Origin: Archangium gephyra
GTDB taxonomy: Bacteria; Myxococcota; Myxococcia; Myxococcales; Myxococcaceae
Direction of reading: 5' to 3'
NCBI GenBank assembly: GCA_003243425.1
Contig: QFQP01000009.1
Coordinates: 137,501 to 201,500 of the forward strand
DNA length: 64,000 bases
Both the position numbers and the translations under genes were made by a program. The notes beneath the pieces were generated by a model, which worked only from the letters and a program-made list of their open reading frames with translations, was not told where the DNA came from and did no database searches. Shown piece by piece: positions 30,501-36,719 of this stretch; position 1 is the first letter of the stretch, and the number at the start of each line of letters is the position of its first letter.

Positions 30501-31456
30501 CCGACGCGTCGGTGCTGGCGAAGCTGCAGCGCACGCTGCGCGACACGCCGGAAGACGCCGAGACCGTGCAGCGGCGCTCGCGCATCAAGGTCGACGAGTT
30601 CGAGAAGGCACTCGAGAAGCTGTGGATTCACGGCGGCGTGAAGGGCGTCACGGAAGACGCCCTGGTGCGTGGCCACGACCACTGGGCGGCGCCCTACGAA
30701 ACGCAGCGGCGGTTGCGCGTGGAGCAGCTGGCGCTGATGGCGAAGTTCGCCGAAGGGCACCGCTGCCGAATGCTGACCCTCGTGCAGCACTTCGGCGATC
30801 AGACCGATTCAGGAACGCCGTGCGGCAAGTGTGACATCTGCGCGCCGGCCGATTGTGTCGCAGCGGTCTTCGAGCGCCCCACGCGCGACGAGCTCGTCGT
30901 GATGCGCGAGCTCGTGGCGCGGCTGCAGTCACTGCCGGGTCAGGCCAGCGGCCGGTTGTGCCGCGAGCTGCTCGGCGAGGCGCCCGACGCGCGCAAGCGG
31001 TTCGAGCGGCTCGTCGGCGGCATGGTGCGCGCCGGGCAGCTGCGGCAGACCGACGACGTCTTCGAAAAAGACGGCAAGCGCATTCCCTTCACGCGACTGC
31101 ACGTGCTGGGTCAGCCCGACCCATCACGCGCACTGCTCGCGCCCCGGAGCCAGCCCGCGCCCGAGCGCACCTTCGAACGCAAGGCGCGCCGGACCCGTGC
31201 ACCTCGGGAACGCGGAGGCGTCGAGCTGCCTTCGGGCGGAGCCAACGCGGCGCTGGTCGAACGGCTTCGCGCCTGGCGGCTCAGCGAGGCGAAGCGTCGC
31301 CGCGTGCCCGCATTTCGTGTGTTGACCAACCGCGCGCTGGTGGCCGTCGCCGAAGCGCGGCCCACGACGCAGAGCGAGCTGCGCAACGTCGAAGGCCTGG
31401 GCCCCAAGTGCATCAAGGACAGCGGCTCACAATTGCTCGAGCTGTGCAGGGCCTGA
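27569..31456 (+). CDS. DNA topoisomerase III-RecQ helicase fusion protein
   Basis: One continuous 1295-residue frame. Residues 1-600 are a type IA topoisomerase of the TopB kind: toprim motif VAEKPSVARDL near residue 6, DAGREGE near 100, and the active-site tyrosine Y317 in LISYPRTDSRHL. A proline-rich linker follows at about 612-635. Residues 640-1095 are a RecQ helicase: Walker A PTGAGKSLCYQLPG near 668, DEAHCISQWGHDFRP near 764, motif VI EIGRAGRDG, and the zinc cysteines in HRCRML and PCGKCDIC. An HRDC domain closes the protein (about 1225-1295). RecQ unwinds and converges Holliday junctions, while Top3 decatenates the strands. The usual C-terminal zinc fingers of Top3 are absent. Confidence 0.93.
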   Translation: MSIVVVAEKPSVARDLARVLGANTRADGYLHGNGYVVTWAIGHLVGLQEPEGIDARWKRWSFETLPMFPVKWPLQVFDGTKDQFEIVRRALTSPKVTEIICATDAGREGELIFRFIYEAAGSQKPVKRLWISSLTDGAIRDGFAKLRPQRDFDGLAAAALGRSRADWLVGMNLSRAYGLARDEKLSVGRVQTPTLALLAEREIAIRDFKPEDYLEVVATFSPRDGAKYDGVWHRPDAKEHPRRLPADGEEARAVVERAKRGEAKIASVTQKQKKLPAPLLYDLTELQRHTNRLYGFSAQRTLELAQALYEQHKLISYPRTDSRHLSNDVAKTLAPITKTIAPRFEPHVAPGTGERPLGKRFVDDAQVSDHHAIIPTATQPGSLSHDEQRVYDLICRRLLQAWHDDFTWAATEVVTEITTPGVVDTFKSHGTAVEQLGWKVLDVGNAKPPSEKKAPNEDADDDAMLPSGLAKGQAQQVLDAKAVQKRTRPPPRLNDASLLTAMETAGKTLDERELSEAMKENGLGTPATRANIIETLLTRGYIVREGKSLVVTDKGLGLIEAVDAEVKSAAMTGAWEARLQRIAKGQGELPEFIDGIERYVESVIGRIRDGGVAPPRPPTTSAPPRPPPPAHREGDWLARFGHKDFRPHQKEACDAAIEGNDVLLVMPTGAGKSLCYQLPGLARGGTTLVVSPLIALMEDQVSKLQALGLRADRIHSGRPRTESRRVCNEYLAGELDYLFIAPERLAVPNFPELLAKRTPSLIAIDEAHCISQWGHDFRPEYRLLGARLPMLRPAPVMALTATATPRVQQDIVAQLRLATGNRQLIHGFRRDNLAIECLEVLPGERPDRACEWLGKPGRLPAIVYAATRKSAEQTAKVLAKRFRAAPYHAGLSTDERDRTQTRFLSGKLDVVVATVAFGMGVDKAEVRTVIHLALPGSVEGYYQEIGRAGRDGKPSRALLMHHFVDRKTHEFFFERDYPDASVLAKLQRTLRDTPEDAETVQRRSRIKVDEFEKALEKLWIHGGVKGVTEDALVRGHDHWAAPYETQRRLRVEQLALMAKFAEGHRCRMLTLVQHFGDQTDSGTPCGKCDICAPADCVAAVFERPTRDELVVMRELVARLQSLPGQASGRLCRELLGEAPDARKRFERLVGGMVRAGQLRQTDDVFEKDGKRIPFTRLHVLGQPDPSRALLAPRSQPAPERTFERKARRTRAPRERGGVELPSGGANAALVERLRAWRLSEAKRRRVPAFRVLTNRALVAVAEARPTTQSELRNVEGLGPKCIKDSGSQLLELCRA

Positions 31457-31626
31457 CTGCCGGCCCTCAACGGCCTGGGTCTCAAAGCACTCCGTCGGAA
31501 AATCGCGACAGCCGCGCACGCTGTTGCGAAGCTTCGAACACATACGAATAGGGGGCGTTTACACATGGTGATGTCGAGCTGCGATTCGATGTTGGTCTGC
31601 GTCTTCAAGTTCGCACGCGACACCCG
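31457..31626. promoter_or_regulatory. Intergenic region before two-component operon, with 10-bp palindrome
   Basis: This 170-bp gap is less GC-rich than its surroundings around 31540-31565. It includes a perfect palindrome CGAAGCTTCG at 31527-31536, followed by the stretch ACACATACGAATAGGG. It must hold the promoter of the REC-kinase/CheR/kinase operon unless that is cotranscribed with the helicase gene. The palindrome may be an operator, but one short perfect palindrome could be chance. Confidence 0.3.
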
Positions 31627-32790
31627 ATGTCTCCGCAGACGGCCGTGACGATGCACCCCGCGTACTCATCTTCTGATTCGGTGGTGCCTGAAGTGCGGGC
31701 GACGGTGTTGATCGTCGACGACGATCCGCTCTCGCGCGAGCTGAGCACCCGCGCGCTGATGTCGGCGCACGACGTGCTCCAGGCCGACAGCGTCGCGGCG
31801 GCGCTGGACATCATTCGCAACCGGCACGTCGACCTCGTGATTCTCGACGTGATGATGCCCGGCACCAGCGGCCTCGACGGCTGCGGCGCCATCAAGCTGC
31901 AAGCGGGGGCGCGGTATCTGCCGGTCTTGCTGCTGACCGCGCTGCGCTCTCAGGAAGATCGCAACCTCGGGCTGGCTGCCGGCGCCGACGACTTTCTCTC
32001 CAAACCCGTCGATCGCCGCGAGCTGCAGCTGCGGGTGGCCACGTTCGCGCGGCTCGCTCATCAGGAGCAGCTGATTCGCCGGCAGGTGCAGCAGCTCAAC
32101 GAGCTCTCGGCGCTCAAAGACGATCTCGTCGAGATGATGGTGCACGATCTCCGCAACCCACTGACCGCGGTGACCAGCTCGCTGAGCCTGCTCAAAGACA
32201 GCCCGTCGCTGCAGACGCACGAAGATCGCGAAGACGTCGACCTCGCGTTGTCGGCGACGCACCGCATCGCCCGGCTGCTCGAAGAGCTGCTCCAGATTCG
32301 ACTGCTGGAAGAAGGCAAGCTGGTGCCGCAGCGCACGCCGGTGCCACTCGAGTCGGTCGTGCGCAACGCCGTCGACACGCTCAAGCCGGGTGCCACGTCC
32401 CGCCGCATCGCCCTGGAGTTCGTGCCGCCACCCAACTGCGACAGCACGGTCTGGGTCGACGAACCGCTGATTCAGCGCGCCATCGAGAACCTGCTCAGCA
32501 ATGCGCTCAAGTACACGCGCAAGAGCGTCGACGTATGGCTCGACTGTACGCCGCTGAACGTGGCCGTGACCGTGGCCGATCGCGGCCCCGGCATTCCCGA
32601 GTTCCTCCGCCCGAAGCTGTTCAGCAAATTCGCCTCGGTCGAGGCGGAGCACGGCCAGGTGCGGCGAGGCATCGGGCTGGGGCTGTACATGGTGCGTCTG
32701 ACCACCATGGCGCATGGCGGTAAGGTCGACGTCGAACCACGCGAGGGCGGCGGTTCGCTGTTTCGACTCGTGTTGCGCCGAGGGGCCTGA
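31627..32790 (+). CDS. Response-regulator/histidine-kinase hybrid (REC-HisKA-HATPase)
   Basis: A 387-residue cytoplasmic protein. The N-terminal receiver domain spans residues 20-140 (VLIVDDDPLSREL, phospho-acceptor aspartate in VILDVMMPG, lysine in FLSKPVD). A coiled linker leads to the HisKA helix with the phospho-accepting histidine in MMVHDLRNPLTAV near residue 175, then the ATPase domain with N box NLLSNALKYT, G1 DRGPGIP and G2 GIGLGLYMV. The receiver-first layout suggests it takes phosphate from another kinase or is gated by its own receiver. CheR follows after three bases. Confidence 0.92.
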   Translation: MSPQTAVTMHPAYSSSDSVVPEVRATVLIVDDDPLSRELSTRALMSAHDVLQADSVAAALDIIRNRHVDLVILDVMMPGTSGLDGCGAIKLQAGARYLPVLLLTALRSQEDRNLGLAAGADDFLSKPVDRRELQLRVATFARLAHQEQLIRRQVQQLNELSALKDDLVEMMVHDLRNPLTAVTSSLSLLKDSPSLQTHEDREDVDLALSATHRIARLLEELLQIRLLEEGKLVPQRTPVPLESVVRNAVDTLKPGATSRRIALEFVPPPNCDSTVWVDEPLIQRAIENLLSNALKYTRKSVDVWLDCTPLNVAVTVADRGPGIPEFLRPKLFSKFASVEAEHGQVRRGIGLGLYMVRLTTMAHGGKVDVEPREGGGSLFRLVLRRGA

Positions 32791-32793
32791 ACT

Positions 32794-33597
32794 TTGTCGA
32801 CCATTGCAGGAGTGCTGGGACCCATCGTCTCGGCGCTGCGGGATCATTCTGGAATCGACTTCGAAGCGTTTCGCCGTTCGACGCTCGAGACGGCGGCGGC
32901 CACGCGCGCGTCGGTGCTCGGCGTGTCGGCCGAGGCCTACCTCGCCAGGGTGCACAGCGAGCCCCGCGAGCGGGCGCTGCTGGTCGAAGCCTGCCTGGTG
33001 GGCCACACGTCGTTCTTCCGCGACATCGACGTGATGCGGGCGCTGGCCAATCGCGTGTTCCCGAACGTGGCGCGCAACGTCTCGGGCGTGGTGCGCGCGT
33101 GGGTGGTGGGCGCGGCCACCGGTGAAGAAGCGTGGTCGATGGCCATGCTGCTCGACGCCGCCGCGCACCAGCGGTTCGATCTGCTGGCCACCGACGTGTC
33201 GGCCAGCGCGCTGGCGCATGCGGCGCGCGCCGAATACCCGACGCAGATTCTCCCCGCGGGCTTCGCGGAGGGCTCCTTCGAGTTCGACGTGGCGGTGATG
33301 CGGGTGCGCGGCGAGCTGCGAGAGCGCGTGCACTTCGCCGAACACGACATCGTCGGTCCGCGCCTGATGCCCGCGTCGGCCATCGTCGCCAGCTTCGACG
33401 TGGTGTCGTGCCGCAACGTGCTCATGTGGTTCGACGAGCGCTTCCGGCGGTTGGCGCTCGATCGGCTGGCCGCCGTGACGCGGCCCGGAGGCGTGCTGGT
33501 GCTTGGCCGCTCCGAGTCGCTGCCTGTCAACAACACGTCGTTCGTGCCCCTGGCCGACGTCGACGCCGGCCTGCGCATCTTCGAGAGGGTCTTCTGA
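32794..33597 (+). CDS. CheR-type chemoreceptor methyltransferase
   Basis: A 267-residue S-adenosylmethionine-dependent methyltransferase. The N-terminal helical domain is recognisable (FEAFRRSTLETAAATRASVLGV), followed by the TSFFRD loop and the SAM-binding strand VRAWVVGAATGEEAWSMAM. FDLLATDVSASALAHA, and the later DVVSCRNVLMWFDE and GGVLVLGRSES, complete the CheR signature. It would methylate glutamates of a chemoreceptor, or in this setting perhaps modify the sensor kinase in the same operon. The start codon is TTG at 32794. Its TGA shares a base with the ATG of the next gene. Confidence 0.9.
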   Translation: MSTIAGVLGPIVSALRDHSGIDFEAFRRSTLETAAATRASVLGVSAEAYLARVHSEPRERALLVEACLVGHTSFFRDIDVMRALANRVFPNVARNVSGVVRAWVVGAATGEEAWSMAMLLDAAAHQRFDLLATDVSASALAHAARAEYPTQILPAGFAEGSFEFDVAVMRVRGELRERVHFAEHDIVGPRLMPASAIVASFDVVSCRNVLMWFDERFRRLALDRLAAVTRPGGVLVLGRSESLPVNNTSFVPLADVDAGLRIFERVF

Positions 33598-35519
33598 TGG
33601 CGTTCAAAGACTGGTCGATTTCGCTGAAGGTGGCGACGGTGGCGCTGGTCGCGGCGGTGCTGCCGGCCATGATGGCGACGATCGTCGTGTACTCGCAGAC
33701 GCGTCAGGCGACCGCCGAGGGCGTCGAGCGCGAGCTGGCAGGTCACGCAGATCGCATCACCGACGAGCTCGACGCCTTCAACTCCACGTTCGCCGACATG
33801 GCGACGTTGCTGTCGTCGATCCGCTCCGTGCAGAACAGCGCCTCCGCCAGCGCGTCCGGCGAGGACGTCTCGCGCGCACGCGCGGTGCTGGCGAGCGTCT
33901 CGCAGCGCGACGCCCGGGTGGCGGCGGTGATTCTGGTGAGCCTCGACGGCACGGTGCGCATCGCCACCAACCCGGTGCTCGAAGGCGCCTCGATGAAAGA
34001 CAGCCTCGACTTCCCGCGCGCCGTCAGCGGCCGCGCGACCATCTCGTCGCTGTTCGTGCCCGCGGGAGCGCACGAGCATGAAGGCGTCGTCTCGTACACC
34101 GCGCCGTTGGCGCAAGGCGGCTACGTGGCGGTGTGGGTGCGCGCCGAAGCGTTCTGGGACATCACGCGGCGGCTCAACGACCGCATCTGGCAGGGCAGCT
34201 ACGTGGTGGTGCTCGACAACTCTGGAGTTCGCGTGGCCCACGGTGCGCGGCCCGATCTGCTCTTTCACCCGAGCGGCGCGCTGCGCGCCGAAGACCGCGC
34301 CGAGTTCCGGCGGGTCAAGCGCTTCGGGGACCGCACGGCCGACTTCCTCACGCCGGTCGAGGAGGCCATCGAATGGCAGGCGTCGACGAGCCCCACCGGC
34401 GGCCTGAGCGATGCGGTGTCATTCGCGCCCAACTCGGCAGGTCAGGGAGAGCGCATCGCCACGGCGCGGCGCATGAAATCGGTGCCGTGGACGGTGTTCT
34501 CGGTGGTGTCGAACGAAGCGGTCAACACGCCGCTCTCGCGCCAGGTGACGCGCCTGCTGTGGCGCACCGGCCTGGTGGTGCTGCTCGGCTTCATTCTCGC
34601 GTTCGTGCTCGCGCAGCGAATGGTGGCGCCGGTGATCCCCCTCGTGAGCGCGGCGCGCGACCTGTCGCGTGGGCTCTCGCCGGGGCCGGTGGCGGTCGAC
34701 CGCGCCGACGAGCTCGGTGAGTTGACGGGGCAGTTCAACGCCATGGTGAAGGCCACGGTGAGCCACCGGGCGGAGCTCGAGGGCCGCGTCGAGGAGCGCA
34801 CCCGTTCACTCACCGCGGCGAATCAGGAGCTCAAGGTTCAGCAGGAAGAGCTGCGCGCCCAGCAGGACGAGCTGGAGCGGAAGAACCAGGAGGTCGAGAA
34901 GGCCACCCAGCTCAAGTCGGCGTTCCTGGCGAACATGTCGCACGAGCTGCGCACGCCGCTGAACTCGGTCATCGGCTTCTCGGAGCTGCTGGCCGACGAG
35001 CTGGGGCCAACCCTCAGCGATCGCCACCGCAAGTACCTGGGCGACGTGCGCGGCGCGGGCAAGCACCTGCTCTCGCTCATCAACGACATCCTCGACCTCT
35101 CGAAGATCGAAGCGGGCCGGCTCGAGCTGCGCCGCGAAGCGGTGTCGGCGGCCGAGCTGCTCAATCACGCGCAGAGCCTGGTCGGCGGCACGGCGCTGTC
35201 GCGACAGATCCTCATCACCCAGGACGTGCGCACCACGCGCTCGGTGTCGGCAGACCCCGAGAAGCTGCGCCAGGCGCTGGTGAACCTGCTGTCGAACGCG
35301 ATCAAGTTCAGCCCGGCTCGCAGCGAAGTGGTGCTGAGCGCCGAAGACGTGGGCAACAAGATCCGCTTCTCGGTGCGCGACAACGGCCCGGGCATCGAAG
35401 CCTCGCTGCTGCCGCGGCTCTTCGAACCCTTCGTGCAGGGCGAGAACCCCATGGTGAAGAAGCACCAGGGCACGGGCCTGGGCCTCGCGATTTCCCGGCG
35501 GCTCGTCGAGAGCCACTGA
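33597..35519 (+). CDS. Transmembrane sensor histidine kinase, truncated by an in-frame stop
   Basis: A 640-residue product. An N-terminal helix (VATVALVAAVLPAMMATIVVYS) leads to an extracytoplasmic sensor region of dCACHE size (about residues 35-310). The second helix (LVVLLGFILAFVLAQRM), a HAMP domain, a glutamine-rich coiled coil, HisKA with histidine in ANMSHELRTPLNSVIGF, and an HATPase domain (NLLSNAIKFS, DNGPGIE, GTGLGLAISRRL) follow. The reading stops at TGA 35517-35519 right after RRLVESH, where the family continues GGxxxVxS. The same frame goes on coding for GKLQVASFSGQGATFFFDL and receivers, so a GGA-to-TGA change has cut a hybrid kinase. The truncated protein keeps the catalytic G2 loop but loses the last strands. 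Confidence 0.85.
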   Translation: MAFKDWSISLKVATVALVAAVLPAMMATIVVYSQTRQATAEGVERELAGHADRITDELDAFNSTFADMATLLSSIRSVQNSASASASGEDVSRARAVLASVSQRDARVAAVILVSLDGTVRIATNPVLEGASMKDSLDFPRAVSGRATISSLFVPAGAHEHEGVVSYTAPLAQGGYVAVWVRAEAFWDITRRLNDRIWQGSYVVVLDNSGVRVAHGARPDLLFHPSGALRAEDRAEFRRVKRFGDRTADFLTPVEEAIEWQASTSPTGGLSDAVSFAPNSAGQGERIATARRMKSVPWTVFSVVSNEAVNTPLSRQVTRLLWRTGLVVLLGFILAFVLAQRMVAPVIPLVSAARDLSRGLSPGPVAVDRADELGELTGQFNAMVKATVSHRAELEGRVEERTRSLTAANQELKVQQEELRAQQDELERKNQEVEKATQLKSAFLANMSHELRTPLNSVIGFSELLADELGPTLSDRHRKYLGDVRGAGKHLLSLINDILDLSKIEAGRLELRREAVSAAELLNHAQSLVGGTALSRQILITQDVRTTRSVSADPEKLRQALVNLLSNAIKFSPARSEVVLSAEDVGNKIRFSVRDNGPGIEASLLPRLFEPFVQGENPMVKKHQGTGLGLAISRRLVESH

Positions 35520-36715
35520 GGCAAGCTGCAGGTCGCTTCCTTCAGTGGTCAGGGCGCGACGTTCTTCTTCGACCTCGACGCCCAGCTCGTGGAGACGCGT
35601 CGCGTGACGCCGGCGCAGCTCAACGCCGTGGGCCGCGTGAAGGTGCTGTTGCTCGAGCCGCGCACAGATCGCGCCGATGCCCTCCGGTCTGCGCTCCGGG
35701 CCGGCGGCTTCGAGGTGACCACCCCGCATCGCGACGAGCCGGCTTCACTGGCGGCGAAGCGGCTGCAACCGACGGTGGTGGTCCTCACGCCGGGCGTCGA
35801 CGACGACGGCCTCGTCGAGTTGCGCGCGCTGCGCAAAGACGAGGGCCTTCGCGAGGTGCCCATCGTGCTCACCACCGCGCCCCACGCGCTCGGCATCATC
35901 GGAAAGCCGCTCGAGCCCGGCGAGGTCGTCAACGCGGTGCGGCGCGCGGCCTCTGGTCGTACGCCGGCGCGCGTGCTGGTGGTCGACGACGATCCCCGCG
36001 CGCTCGAGCTGGTTCGCGCTGCGCTCACGCCGCAGGGCTACGAGGTCGAGACGTGCGACAACGCGCCGCGGCGATCGCAGCCGCCCGCGCCAACAAGCCC
36101 GACGTGCTGCTCACCGACCTGATGATGCCCGAGATGTCGGGCTTCGAGCTGGTCGAGAAGCTCGCCGCCGACCCCGACTTGCGGTCGGTGCCGGTGCTGG
36201 TGCTCACCGCCCTCGAGCTCAACGAAGCGCAGCGCGCGATGCTGCGCGAGCGCACGTTCGCCACCGCGCGCAAAGGTGACATCACGGCGATGGAGATCGT
36301 CACCACCGTGGAGCGCCTCACCCGGCCGCGCGCGATGAGCCGAACTGATGCCGTCACGGTGCTGGTGGTCGACGATCACGATCTCAACCGCGAGCTGGCG
36401 CGCGCACACCTCGAGCGCCGGGGCTTCCGCGTCATCGAGGCCGACGGCGGTGAGGCCGCAGTGCGTGTCGCGAAGGAAGCGAAGCCCCACCTGGTGCTGA
36501 TGGACCTCTCGATGCCCGGCATGGACGGCTTCGCCGCGCTGCGCGCCCTGCGTGCCGCGCCCGAAACCGGTCACATTCCGGTGATCGCGTTGACGGCCAT
36601 GGCCATGCGGCGCGACGAAGAAGCCGTGCACGCGGCGGGGTTCGACGGCTACCTCACCAAGCCGCTCGAGGTCAGCCGCCTCGACGCGGAGCTCTCGCGC
36701 CTGCTCGCGTCGTGA
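35520..36715 (+). pseudogene. Detached receiver-domain tail of the hybrid kinase, also frameshifted
   Basis: Directly after the premature stop, the same frame continues to 36122 with the end of the ATPase domain, a degenerate receiver (VLLLEPRTDRADALRSAL, lacking a clear phospho-acceptor context) and the start of a second receiver (ARVLVVDDDPRALELV). The second receiver then changes frame near 36060 and continues (ANKPDVLLTDLMMPEMSG, VLVLTALEL). A third, intact receiver follows at about 36350-36710 (VLVVDDHDLNREL, LVLMDLSMPGMDG, YLTKPLEV). An ATG at 36335 could express the last receiver alone. Loss of one base at about 36060 explains the shift. The original gene would have run from 33597 to 36715 as kinase plus three receivers. 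Confidence 0.75.
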
Positions 36716-36719
36716 AGCG

